NCBI GenBank assembly: GCA_965208775.1
Contig: OZ242360.1
Coordinates: 2,170,001-2,234,000, forward strand
DNA from: JAPOVO01 sp026708165
GTDB taxonomy: Bacteria > Chloroflexota > UBA11872 > VXNJ01
Length of the DNA: 64,000 nt
Direction: 5' to 3'
Below the pieces are notes generated by a model. It was not told where the DNA came from. It ran no database searches and worked only from the letters and a program-made list of their open reading frames with translations. The first letter of the stretch is position 1. Each line of letters starts with the position of its first letter. This document shows, piece after piece, positions 20,832-29,603 of the stretch. The translations under genes and the position numbers were made by a program.

Positions 20832-21009
20832 AACGCATGTCCGGTTGGTCGCTCGGTTCGTGTGAGCGCACGAGGGAGAGAGGCAGACGCCGCCGGGTAA
20901 ACGGAAACGTTGCCCGGCCAGCGGTGCGGCAAAACTGGTATGCCGCCGGGTACTGGCCCGATCCTCTTAACCTTGCAGCACCTCGGGAATCAATCTCCCG
21001 AAGCACGCT

Positions 21010-21978
21010 CTAAGTGGACGCGGCAGCCACCTCTGTCGTGTAAACCGCCGTGCACCAGTCAGCGTACTTCGGATTCTTGCCCTTGACGATATCGAAGTAT
21101 AGCTTCATCAGTTGACTTGTAATCGGGCCAGCGTTTCCGTCGGCAATAGTGCGGTGGTCTACTTCGCCGACCGCCGCCACCTGCGCGCCCGTGCCGCAGA
21201 GGAACAGCTCGTCGGCGACATATAACTCGCTGCGGTCGATCTGCCGTTCCACGGTATCGACTCCAAGCTCGTCCTTGGCGAGCTGGATCAGCGTTGAGCG
21301 GGTAATCCCCTCAAGAATGTTGTCCGCCAATGTCGGGGTGATGAGCACGCCGTCACGGACTATGAACAGGTTTTCGCCCGAGCCCTCGCTAACATGCCCA
21401 TCGCCGGTGAGCATGATTCCCTCGTCAAATCCGTTCTCCTCGGCCTCAGTCTTGGCAAGCGAAGAATTAAGATAGAGTCCCGTGGCCTTGGTCCGCGCAG
21501 GCATCACGTTGTCGTCGATGCGTTGCCAGGTCGAAATGCAGCACTTGATCGGTTCATCGAGGTCCAGATAGTCGCCCAACGGAGCGGCAAAGAGAAAGAA
21601 GTCGTCCGGCAGGAAAATCGTTTTGCCGCCCTCTCGGCGGACCATGCTCAGCCCGATAATCGCGCCACTCTTGTAGACGACAGGGCGGACGTAGACGTCT
21701 GTCTGAAACCCGTTTCGTGCGACGACGTTGACGGCGATCTCCATCAACTCGTCCAGGCTGAGCTTGAGACTCATCCGCAGTGCTCGCGCGGAGCGGTGCA
21801 GCCGCTCGAAGTGCTCCCGGACGCGAAACAGGTATATCTGCTCGTGTTCTGCGTTCCAGTAGCCGCGAATACCCTCGAAACAACCGGTGCCGTAGTTCAG
21901 CGCGTGAGTCCTGATGCTTACGTTAGCCTTGGAGATTGGAACGTAGTCACCCTCGAAGTAAGCCCAATCTTCGGCCAT
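21010..21978 (-). CDS. ilvE: Branched-chain amino acid aminotransferase IlvE
   Basis: IlvE catalyses the last step of leucine, isoleucine and valine synthesis, with PLP. The 322-residue fold-type IV protein opens with FEGDYVPISKANVSIRTHAL, followed by the YGTGCFEGIRGY segment, the PLP lysine in ARTKATGLYLNSS, and the cofactor-phosphate region VSEGSGENLFIV, then GITRSTLIQLA. Length is normal. It stands alone between rnc and a GNAT gene, and a TATAAT box at 22044-22049 suggests its own promoter about 70 bases upstream. Confidence 0.95.
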   Translation of the reverse strand: MAEDWAYFEGDYVPISKANVSIRTHALNYGTGCFEGIRGYWNAEHEQIYLFRVREHFERLHRSARALRMSLKLSLDELMEIAVNVVARNGFQTDVYVRPVVYKSGAIIGLSMVRREGGKTIFLPDDFFLFAAPLGDYLDLDEPIKCCISTWQRIDDNVMPARTKATGLYLNSSLAKTEAEENGFDEGIMLTGDGHVSEGSGENLFIVRDGVLITPTLADNILEGITRSTLIQLAKDELGVDTVERQIDRSELYVADELFLCGTGAQVAAVGEVDHRTIADGNAGPITSQLMKLYFDIVKGKNPKYADWCTAVYTTEVAAAST

Positions 21979-22043
21979 GGTTTCTGCTCTCAGCGGCGTA
22001 TCCGAGACGCTCGACGACCGAGCGCCCCCAAGAAATGTGCGGG

Positions 22044-22049
22044 ATTATA
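22044..22049 (-). promoter_or_regulatory. Candidate -10 box of ilvE
   Basis: A perfect TATAAT on the minus strand, preceded by TG, lies 66 bases upstream of the ilvE ATG. No recognisable -35 hexamer is seen at normal spacing. Confidence 0.45.
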
Positions 22050-22101
22050 CATAGTCAGACGCCCGTCTACCGCTGAACAGGCCACGTGAACGAGCTCCGG
22101 C

Positions 22102-22614
22102 CTAGAAAACCTGCCGTCGCAGGAATATCAGGTCGCCCCGCAGGTCGCTGGACTGGAAGAACTCTTTGAAACCCCATTTCTTGTACAAGGCAAGCGCATA
22201 TTCGTTGGGCCGGTCGACGCCAATCACCAGAGTTCGGCGGCCGCGATAGCGGGCTTCGGCGGACGCGGCTTCCGTCAACGCGCGCCCGATACCGCGGCGG
22301 CGATACCTCTTGATTACCGAGAGGGTGTGGAGATAGCACTCCGAGCGCCCGTCGGCTATCGCCGGGTCTATGCCCGAGTAACGGGTCCAGAACTGCCCGA
22401 CGTAACGCCCCTGGTACTCGGCGACGTGGACTGCTTGCACGCCCCGCTCGACCTCTTCGAAATAGCGCTGCAGGAGGCGCAACTGGGTGAAACGCCGGGC
22501 AGGCCCCCAGAATCTGCTCAAGCCTTCGGCGTCCCAGGAGTTTCCGAGGCGAACAGTGAAATCCAGCGGATTGGGAACGCTTTCCGATGCCTTGACGCCT
22601 TTCAGAAGAGCCAT
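22102..22614 (-). CDS. GNAT-family N-acetyltransferase
   Basis: This 170-residue protein should transfer an acetyl group from acetyl-CoA to an amine. The acetyl-CoA pyrophosphate-binding loop is clear as RYRRRGIGRALTEAA, preceded by the beta-4 strand CYLHTLSVI and followed by VIGVDRPNEYALALYKKWGF, the usual C-terminal N-x-A-L-x-L-Y-x-K-x-G-F motif. The ATG at 22614 is the chosen start. The substrate is unknown. It lies 123 bases upstream of ilvE on the same strand. Confidence 0.88.
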   Translation of the reverse strand: MALLKGVKASESVPNPLDFTVRLGNSWDAEGLSRFWGPARRFTQLRLLQRYFEEVERGVQAVHVAEYQGRYVGQFWTRYSGIDPAIADGRSECYLHTLSVIKRYRRRGIGRALTEAASAEARYRGRRTLVIGVDRPNEYALALYKKWGFKEFFQSSDLRGDLIFLRRQVF

Positions 22615-22953
22615 TGAGGAGGTGTTCCGTACCTTGGACTGTTCAATCCCGGGTGCCTAGTTTACGTGCCAGCTGTCGATGTGCGCCAAGAACTTTCTAC
22701 ACGACTCTCAAGTAAATGGAGGCAGCGTGAACAGCCGGAGCAATGTGGGAGCCAATCAGGTTGGCTTCCCCAATTACAATCTTTCCGTGCTAGCGACAGT
22801 AGTCTTGATCGTATATCCGGGATCGACCAGACGCTGCTCGTTTAGTAGGAACGGCCGTCGTGAGGATGGAGCCATCGGGCTTATGCAACTGGAGTTGTGG
22901 TCGCTCACCCCAGATGGCAAGAAGGCTCTTTGCTGTCCTAGAGGGACACGCGC
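22615..22953. other. Intergenic region with a hairpin
   Basis: This divergent 339-base gap holds no convincing ORF. An imperfect nine-pair stem occupies 22747-22769 (GGGAGCCAA, five-base loop, TTGGCTTCC, one G-U pair) and has no T-run after it, so it is not a standard terminator. An AGAGGGA ribosome site near 22940 serves the next gene. Confidence 0.5.
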
Positions 22954-24933
22954 TTGATATCCACGCCGGTCACCGATTTGTGCCTGGACGGGGCGGACCT
23001 GTCCCGCCTGCTTGAGTTGGAATGGCTGGTGACCAACGGTATGGGCGGATACGCGTCGTCGACGGTGGCGGGGGTGAACACCCGGCGATATCACGGTCTT
23101 CTTATAGCGGCTACCCGCCCGCCTGCGGGGCGCAGGGTGCTGCTGGCGAATATGGTCGAAGAGCTGCGTATCAGAGATGAAGTTATCGGCCTGTCCACCG
23201 CCGAATACGAAGACGGTTCGCTTGATCCGCAAGGTTGGAAGTACATCACCGGCGTCAAGCTCGTAGGGACCCGTCCGGTCGTCAGCTTCACTGTTGGTGA
23301 TTACGTGGTGGAAAAGACCGTCTGGATGGAGCGAGGTCTCAACCAGACGTGGGTTCAATACACGCTGGCTAGCGGTCCCGGAAGCCTTGACTTGCAACTC
23401 CTTCCGCTCGTTACCAACCGCGACTTCCACGCGGAATCCCGGTCGCACGAGGCGGGCGTTTCGGATGCGGCGATCAGTGAAGATTCAATCATTTTGACGC
23501 TCGCCGGCTTGCCGGACTTGATCGTGGACCTGGATGGCCACGCCGAAATAGACCGCTTCGATGACTGGTTTTGGAACGTCGCCCACAGGCGGGAGCGGGA
23601 GCGCGGCTTCGAGTTCGTCGAAGACCTGATGGCTCCTTGCGTCGTGCGAGCGCGTCTCGACCCCGGTTCCAGCTTCGCGCTCACAGCTTATCTGGGCCGT
23701 CGACAAGACCATATTGCCTCCGAATCGCTGTCGGCGTTCGACGTCCGTGCGCAAGAACTGCTGGATAGGGCGGCCGAACCAGTCGACACACCTACGCAGC
23801 GTCTCGTTCTCGCGGCGGATCAGTTCCTCGTTGGACGCGGCTCAAGAGAGATCGGGACGGTGATAGCAGGCTATCACTGGTTTGGAGATTGGGGCCGGGA
23901 CACGATGATCGCGCTCCCCGGCCTCACGCTCGCGACCGGACGGGCGGAGTCGATGCGTGGGATTCTGGTCGAGTACGCGAGCTACGTCAGTCAAGGAATG
24001 CTGCCGAACAGATTCCCCGACGACACGGGACAGCCTGAATACAACACAGTTGACGCAACACTTTGGTGGTTCGAGGCGGTCGCAGCGTATCTGCGGGCAA
24101 CCGGGGACGATTCCATCCTGCGGGAGCTTCTGACTCCGATGATCAGGGTCGTCGACTGGCATCTGCGGGGTTCGAGGTTCGGCATTCGCGTGGACTCGGA
24201 GGATGGGTTGCTTTTCGCGGGCGAGCCGGGGAGTCAGCTTACCTGGATGGATGCCAAAGCGGGCGACTGGGTGGTAACGCCCCGAATTGGGAAACCGGTT
24301 GAAGTAAACGCCCTTTGGTATTCGGCGCTGCGCTCGCTGGAACGGTGGTTGGGGCTAGCCGGTTTCGATCCATCCAAGACTCAAGAGCTGGCTGACAGGG
24401 TCTCAGTATCGTTTCGATCACGATTCTGGAATGAGGAGCTGGGTTATCTCTACGACGTGGTCGACGGTCCGGACGGGGATGATTCATCGCTGCGACCCAA
24501 TCAGCTTTTCGCTTTATCGGTCTCCCATCCACTCTTGCATGGCAAGCTGGCTCGATCCGTGGTTGCCAGAGTTCGCGATGAGCTTCTGACCCCATTCGGT
24601 ATGAGAACGCTCAGCCCGTCCGATTCGAAATATGCAGGCAAGTATGGCGGCGGCCCGTTGGAGCGGGACGGCGCTTATCATCAGGGAACGGTATGGCCCT
24701 GGCTAATAGGGGCCTACGTGGACGCACACCTGCACGCCTTTGGGACAGTGCGCGAGTTAGATGCGCTTCTGGACGAACTGCTGGCCCATCTTGACGACGC
24801 TGGCTTGGGGAGCATCGCCGAGATCTTTGGAGGCGACGTGCCTCACCCGCCCGACGGCTGCGTAGCGCAGGCCTGGAGCGTTGCGGAAGTTTTGCGCTCA
24901 AGGGTAAAGCTGACGAACGCAGCTGCTACCTGA
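22954..24933 (+). CDS. Glycogen debranching enzyme-type amylo-alpha-1,6-glucosidase
   Basis: The 659-residue protein belongs to the bacterial/archaeal debranching group that removes 1,6-linked glucose from glycogen-like polymers. The N-terminal domain has the typical EWLVTNGMGGYASSTVAG and NTRRYHGLLIA segments. The C-terminal (alpha/alpha)6 glucosidase domain carries HWFGDWGRDTMIALPGLTLATGR, NRFPDDTGQPEYNTVDATLW, LTWMDAK, and the GTVWPWLIGAYVDAHL motif near the end. The start is TTG at 22954 behind AGAGGGA. Its last 8 bases overlap the converging gene. No other glycogen genes are in view. Confidence 0.93.
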   Translation: MISTPVTDLCLDGADLSRLLELEWLVTNGMGGYASSTVAGVNTRRYHGLLIAATRPPAGRRVLLANMVEELRIRDEVIGLSTAEYEDGSLDPQGWKYITGVKLVGTRPVVSFTVGDYVVEKTVWMERGLNQTWVQYTLASGPGSLDLQLLPLVTNRDFHAESRSHEAGVSDAAISEDSIILTLAGLPDLIVDLDGHAEIDRFDDWFWNVAHRRERERGFEFVEDLMAPCVVRARLDPGSSFALTAYLGRRQDHIASESLSAFDVRAQELLDRAAEPVDTPTQRLVLAADQFLVGRGSREIGTVIAGYHWFGDWGRDTMIALPGLTLATGRAESMRGILVEYASYVSQGMLPNRFPDDTGQPEYNTVDATLWWFEAVAAYLRATGDDSILRELLTPMIRVVDWHLRGSRFGIRVDSEDGLLFAGEPGSQLTWMDAKAGDWVVTPRIGKPVEVNALWYSALRSLERWLGLAGFDPSKTQELADRVSVSFRSRFWNEELGYLYDVVDGPDGDDSSLRPNQLFALSVSHPLLHGKLARSVVARVRDELLTPFGMRTLSPSDSKYAGKYGGGPLERDGAYHQGTVWPWLIGAYVDAHLHAFGTVRELDALLDELLAHLDDAGLGSIAEIFGGDVPHPPDGCVAQAWSVAEVLRSRVKLTNAAAT

Positions 24934-25717
24934 TTTCGCGCTTACCGGCCATGCGTTCGATCACGTCGAGCAAAGAGTCTCTTTCCTCGTCAGTGATGCG
25001 CTCCGACGTGAAGCGATAATCGGCCTTACGCACGATCTCGTTCATGTGCCCTCGGAGCTGGGACCATGCTCTCCGCTGCACGTTGACCAGCGTACGCAGC
25101 TTTTCGCCGTCGGCAAGGTCAACTGCCACCGGGAGATGTATGAGGCACAGACCCTGCGAGGAGATGAAAACCTCCCGCACGGCGCTCTCGCCCAGATGCG
25201 CTATCAGTCCAGTTAGATAGCGCCGCTCCGAGACCTGCTGTTCCTCACACGCAGGGCACTGTCGCTCAGGTAGGAGCGGTCTGGCGCGCGAGTCCCGGAC
25301 TCTGAAGATGCGGCGTATTGCATTGACGATGGGTGAACGCGCATCTTTGTCGGGGGTTCGATCGATGATGCCGATCATCTTCTTGAGTATGTCGGCGTAC
25401 GTTATCGCCGCGGCCAGCGAGTCGTGCATATCGAGGAATTGATGCGCGTGTCGTGTGCAATACCCGTTTGCGGCTCGAAGGTGATCGCGGACTGGCACGT
25501 CCGTCACGCTGTCCCGGCAATACGCCTCGATGTGCCTGCTGACGCTGCGGGCCGCGAGAAAGCAAATGGGACAGCCAGGTTGGGCGAGCGCCTCGAGGAG
25601 CTCGAGCAGGGTCGGCTCCTTGTTTTGGAGGTCGGTTTCCTGCCAGAAGCTTGAAGGCCGCTGCGTCGGCTTGCGGCCTGTGTAGTCCGCTGGAAGCGGT
25701 TTCTTATATTTCCGCAT
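24926..25717 (-). CDS. DUF6062-like protein with two Cys/His zinc-type modules
   Basis: I place this 263-residue protein in the DUF6062 group from its layout, with moderate confidence. It contains two similar modules, each beginning with a CPxC pair and closing with C-x2-H: CPIC near 50 with YCTRH, and CPACEEQ near 155 with LCLIH. These eight residues could bind two metal ions. The start is ATG 25717; TTG 25726 is an alternative. It is transcribed divergently from the Lon-like gene, 92 bases away, and overlaps the debranching enzyme gene tail to tail. Function unknown. Confidence 0.7.
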   Translation of the reverse strand: MRKYKKPLPADYTGRKPTQRPSSFWQETDLQNKEPTLLELLEALAQPGCPICFLAARSVSRHIEAYCRDSVTDVPVRDHLRAANGYCTRHAHQFLDMHDSLAAAITYADILKKMIGIIDRTPDKDARSPIVNAIRRIFRVRDSRARPLLPERQCPACEEQQVSERRYLTGLIAHLGESAVREVFISSQGLCLIHLPVAVDLADGEKLRTLVNVQRRAWSQLRGHMNEIVRKADYRFTSERITDEERDSLLDVIERMAGKREIR

Positions 25718-25809
25718 GGTAAGCAAGCATAGCTTTGAGGCGTTGTTGCAGGCTTGTACGCCGCTGCGAGAGCCTAACCCGGTCCTCTCCGCTATATACT
25801 TGAAGGCTG

Positions 25810-27453
25810 TTGGGGTGTTCCCTTTCTAAAGCCTATGAAAAATCAACTGGCGAACCGAGTTTGTCGCAAGTCCTCGAATCCCTCGAAGAAAGAATAAAGC
25901 GGAATTCGCTTCCTTCCGAGGCCGCCGACGTGGCCGCTGCGCGGCTGTCCGTGATGCGTTCCGCGCAGCCGGAGTCGTTCGACTACATAGATAGCAAGCA
26001 CTACCTCGACGAGCTACTGACGTTTCCGTGGGAGGATCAGGCAAGCGGTGCTTTGGACGCCGCCAAGGCGCGTGAAGTTCTCGATCTAGGCGCTTACGGC
26101 CCCCAGAGGATCCCGGACGACATTGCGGAATACTTCGCCGCGATGACCAGCGAAGGCGGTCCCGCGAACGTGGCCGAGTGGCCCGTGCCTGTACTTCTCG
26201 GTCCCGCCGGTATCGGCAAGCGAACCCTGGCTCGCAAGTTCGGACAAGTCACGGGTCGTCCCGTAGAGATCATCCAACTTGAATTGACGGAAAACGACTC
26301 GGACCTGTTTGGTGTTCCCAACGACAGGGTTCGCGGCAGATCGGGTTCGATCGTGCAAGCACTCAATCGAGCAAACCGGCGGGATGCAATCATCGTTCTC
26401 GCCGGTGTCGAATGGGCGGTGAGGTCCTGGCAGGATCATGGCCTGCACTTAATCAGATTCGTGTTTGATCCGGCCGAACGAGCCCGGTTCCGCGATCGAT
26501 TTCTGGATGTCGAGATGGACCTCTCGCAGACCCTCTTCGTGCTTACCGCCCTTTCGCTGGACGTGCTGCCGCCTGAGATAGCGACCCGCGTGTTCGGGGT
26601 GGAATGGGCCGGATATACGAAGTCGCGCAAGGTCGAAACCATCTCGACGTCCATCTTGCCGAAACTGCTGGAACGTTACGGACTCGCGAACGAGGACTTC
26701 CAGATTGTGAATGAGGGGATCGAGTCCATAATCGACGAATACACCAACGACGCCGGTTTCGAACAGGCTGAGATCGTCCTCGACCTCTTGTGCCGCAAGG
26801 CGGCCGGGGCGCGGTCGACGGGCAAGTCGTTCCCAAGCCCTGTAGATGCGGAGGCGATACAGCAGCAACTCGGTACGCCCCGTACCTACGGCGACCAGAT
26901 TCGGGCGCTCGTCCGTCCGGGTATGGCAAAGGGCGTAGCACTTTCGGCGGAAGGCGCTGCTGTCGAGACCATCGAGGTCGCGGTCGTCCCGGGATCGGAG
27001 GGCTTTGGTCCGGTAGGAGCGGTCAACGAAGCGGTCGCGAAGATAATCGATCTCTCCTATCACTACATTAGATCCCGAATGACGGAGATGGACATTTCTG
27101 CCAGGCAGCTTTACGAATACGCCTACCGTGTGAATCTGCCCGGGTATCCCAACGAAGTATCCGTGCAGTCCCTGGGGCTGGCGGTGGTCGTTGCGTTTTT
27201 ATCCCAAATCCGAGACCGGCTCGTCGATCCCGAGCTTGCGCTTGTGGGTGAAATCACGCTTAACGGACGCATCGTCGGTTCTCCCGGCCTTCAACATCTA
27301 ATCCTCGCCGCGCATCGAAGCGGAATCAGGCGGGTAGTCATTCCGGGCGAGAGTCAGCAGGACCTGTACGATCTCCCCCCCGATCTCGCCAACGACATTG
27401 CGATCATCCCGGTTGACGATGCCGAACAGGCCATTCGGGTGGCGCTCGAGTAG
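25810..27453 (+). CDS. Degenerate Lon-family protein (probable pseudoprotease)
   Basis: The whole 547-residue protein aligns by eye with Lon but lacks the N-terminal substrate domain. The helical region has YLDELLTFPW (Lon YLDWLLALPW), then AREVLDLGAYG. Walker A is GPAGIGKR at 131-138, with Arg where Thr/Ser is expected, and Walker B has decayed to IIVLAGVEW. The protease domain keeps GEITLNGRIVGSPGLQHLI, LAAHRSGI and RRVVIPGES. The nucleophile region reads VQSLG (Ser454) instead of GPSAG, and the catalytic Lys of the Lon GLKEK motif is Gln495. Both activities are probably lost. TTG 25810 is the only early start; a TATACT at 25795-25800 sits so close that the mRNA may be nearly leaderless. 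Confidence 0.82.
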   Translation: MGCSLSKAYEKSTGEPSLSQVLESLEERIKRNSLPSEAADVAAARLSVMRSAQPESFDYIDSKHYLDELLTFPWEDQASGALDAAKAREVLDLGAYGPQRIPDDIAEYFAAMTSEGGPANVAEWPVPVLLGPAGIGKRTLARKFGQVTGRPVEIIQLELTENDSDLFGVPNDRVRGRSGSIVQALNRANRRDAIIVLAGVEWAVRSWQDHGLHLIRFVFDPAERARFRDRFLDVEMDLSQTLFVLTALSLDVLPPEIATRVFGVEWAGYTKSRKVETISTSILPKLLERYGLANEDFQIVNEGIESIIDEYTNDAGFEQAEIVLDLLCRKAAGARSTGKSFPSPVDAEAIQQQLGTPRTYGDQIRALVRPGMAKGVALSAEGAAVETIEVAVVPGSEGFGPVGAVNEAVAKIIDLSYHYIRSRMTEMDISARQLYEYAYRVNLPGYPNEVSVQSLGLAVVVAFLSQIRDRLVDPELALVGEITLNGRIVGSPGLQHLILAAHRSGIRRVVIPGESQQDLYDLPPDLANDIAIIPVDDAEQAIRVALE

Positions 27454-27532
27454 GCACTGCGACCAGGCTCTAGCAATGGTGATACCCGTGGCGGTGATGA
27501 CAGCGACTTTGGAACGCCGAGCCTCTTAGCAG

Positions 27533-28774
27533 ATGTTTGGCATAGGGGCGTTCGAGCTTTTCGCAATCCTCGTCATCGCAATGATCATCCTTGGACCGGA
27601 CCGGCTGCCGAGAGCTATGGGCAAGGTAGGCGGATGGATCAGGGAGCTGCGAAGGCTCACCCGCGAGTTCAGAGCCGAGTTCGACGAAGAGATAAAACTC
27701 CTCCAGGGAGAACTTGAGACCATCCGGGAAGAGGCCGAGCTCACCCGCCAGGAGCTTGAGGAGATTCGCTCGGATATCGAAACGTCGATGACCGAAGTCC
27801 AGGAGGACCTTCAGCAGGCGGGCGAGGAGATGAAGGAAGAGCTTGCGGGCGCCGAGCAGGACGTTCGCGCGGTCGAGCAGGAAATCCATGGAACCGGGCG
27901 GATCGCCAGTACCGGCGGCGCGGGCAGGAGTCCCGCACTGAATGCGCCGCAGCGTTCGCTCCCGGCTCCGGCACCGGCGGCGTCGTCTCAGACGCCCGCG
28001 TCCACGCCCGAACCTCCCCCTCCCGCCCTCAGGTTTCCGGACCCGTCGGATGCCATGTACGCGGCTATCCTCGACACGTTCTCGACCGGAAACGGGGAGC
28101 TGACAGTCCCGCCCCAGCCTGCGACCGCCTCCGCCGCCCGTGCGGCAACGGATAAGGAAGTCCTCGATATCGGCGATGATTGGGAGCAGGTCCAATCTGC
28201 CGCCGCTGGGGCCGGCGAGACCAATTGGGAGAAGCCTCCGGCCAACCGGCCGCTTGCATTTTCGCCGCAGAACGACCAGTTCGGGGCGATTCTCAAGGCC
28301 GTCGCCGAATCCGGCGATGAAGCCGCTGCGTCAGCCCGAAGCGCTCTCGAATATCAGGCGTCGCTGGATGCGATGGAGCTTGCGCACCTCAATGGAAAGG
28401 GGGCCGCCGGGTTGGCGTTCGTATGGGCGGCGCAGCGACAGGCCGTTATGGAGGACGGGGATGTCGAGATTGACACTTCCGATTCCGAGGGGACGCGGAT
28501 TCGACTGCACGCCTGTCCTTACGGTCTGACCGGACCGGATGGACTTGCGGCATGTGAACTCAGCAACTCTTATGACCGCGCGCTCGCGGATGGTCTTGGA
28601 TTAGACGCGCATTACGACTCGCGGATAACCGACGGGGCTTCGTTTTGCGACTTGGTAATTAGCAAAGCAGAACCGCCAGAACAGGGTTCGGAAGCTAGTG
28701 TTGACGCGGCGGTGGAGGGCTCGGAGTCTGAGAGTTCGGAATCAGTCGAGGCCGCCGCGTCGCAAACCGGCTAG
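27533..28774 (+). CDS. TatB-like protein fused to an ATC-hydrolase-like domain
   Basis: The first 45 residues are a TatA/TatB twin-arginine translocase module: transmembrane helix IGAFELFAILVIAMIILG, the GPDRLPRAMGK hinge (GPxRLP as in TatB), and an amphipathic helix. A charged coiled coil covers about 45-118 and a Pro/Ala linker about 130-170. The unexpected C-terminal part, about 250-378, has a conserved-looking Cys pattern (ACPYGLTG at 327-334, CELSN at 341, SFCDLVI at 371) similar to the L-2-amino-thiazoline-4-carboxylic acid hydrolase family; that match is from memory. The protein is 413 residues against about 100-170 for TatB. It starts 79 bases after the Lon-like gene. No tatC is in the window. 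Confidence 0.75.
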   Translation: MFGIGAFELFAILVIAMIILGPDRLPRAMGKVGGWIRELRRLTREFRAEFDEEIKLLQGELETIREEAELTRQELEEIRSDIETSMTEVQEDLQQAGEEMKEELAGAEQDVRAVEQEIHGTGRIASTGGAGRSPALNAPQRSLPAPAPAASSQTPASTPEPPPPALRFPDPSDAMYAAILDTFSTGNGELTVPPQPATASAARAATDKEVLDIGDDWEQVQSAAAGAGETNWEKPPANRPLAFSPQNDQFGAILKAVAESGDEAAASARSALEYQASLDAMELAHLNGKGAAGLAFVWAAQRQAVMEDGDVEIDTSDSEGTRIRLHACPYGLTGPDGLAACELSNSYDRALADGLGLDAHYDSRITDGASFCDLVISKAEPPEQGSEASVDAAVEGSESESSESVEAAASQTG

Positions 28775-28807
28775 GGTTCCGGTGTAAAAACGGCCGGGGA
28801 GGCGCAT

Positions 28808-29551
28808 ATGAGCGACAATGCGAAGGTAGCTATCGTCACGGGTTCGGCAACGGGTGTCGGCCGAGCGGTTGCCTTGCGGCTGGCGCGAAAATCGGTCGCA
28901 GTGGTCGTCAACTACAGCAGGTCGGAAGCGGAAGCTCGCGACACGGTCGCAGCCATCGAAAACATGGGGGGCCGGGCGCTTCTCCAAAAGGCTGACGTAT
29001 CGGACGACGGGCAGGTGAGGGCTATGGTCGACTCGGCCGTAGCTGAATTCGGCCGCCTCGATTACCTCGTAAACAACGCTGCGACGACGTTTCGTGTGGC
29101 GATGGACGATCTCGAAGGACTTACCTCCGAGATGTGGCATCGGATACTCGATGTGAACGTGCTCGGGGCGTTCCAGTGCTCGCGGGCTGCCGCACCGCAT
29201 ATTCGAGAGCGGGGAAGCGGAGCGATAGTCAACGTCTCGTCGTATTCAGGGTTCAATGGCAAGGGCACTTCGATAGCGTATGCGTCGTCGAAGGCTGCGA
29301 TGAATGCCATGACAAAGTCGCTGGCAGCGGTCCTGGCACCGGAAATTCGCGTCAACGCCGTGGCTCCCGGGTTCATAGACACCCGCTGGCATCACGGATT
29401 CGAAGAGATCAAAGTTAAGGCCGCAGCCGATACGCCGCTTGGGTTTGCGGCGGGACCGGACAACATTGCGGATGCAGTAGTGCCACTTCTTTTAGATAAC
29501 AGCTTCGTGACCGGTCAGGTGGTTGTGGTGGACGGCGGACGCTGCCTGTGA
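28808..29551 (+). CDS. SDR-family oxidoreductase
   Basis: This 247-residue short-chain dehydrogenase has the NAD(P)-binding motif TGSATGVGRA, NNAA, and the catalytic Ser in VNVSSYSG with YASSK as the Tyr-x3-Lys pair; the C-terminal end VTGQVVVVDGG is typical of FabG-like members. A GGGGAGG ribosome site precedes ATG 28808. It may be the first gene of a small catabolic cluster with the Ldh-family and DUF4392 genes downstream on the same strand. The substrate is not predictable. Confidence 0.9.
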   Translation: MSDNAKVAIVTGSATGVGRAVALRLARKSVAVVVNYSRSEAEARDTVAAIENMGGRALLQKADVSDDGQVRAMVDSAVAEFGRLDYLVNNAATTFRVAMDDLEGLTSEMWHRILDVNVLGAFQCSRAAAPHIRERGSGAIVNVSSYSGFNGKGTSIAYASSKAAMNAMTKSLAAVLAPEIRVNAVAPGFIDTRWHHGFEEIKVKAAADTPLGFAAGPDNIADAVVPLLLDNSFVTGQVVVVDGGRCL

Positions 29552-29603
29552 ACCGTTACCCGCTCTGAAAGTCTGACGAATCACAGGCCGACTACAATCA
29601 GCG

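Noticed and set aside
22679..22957. 91-codon ORF before the debranching enzyme gene
   Set aside because: No ribosome site or recognisable protein pattern; codon use differs from neighbours.
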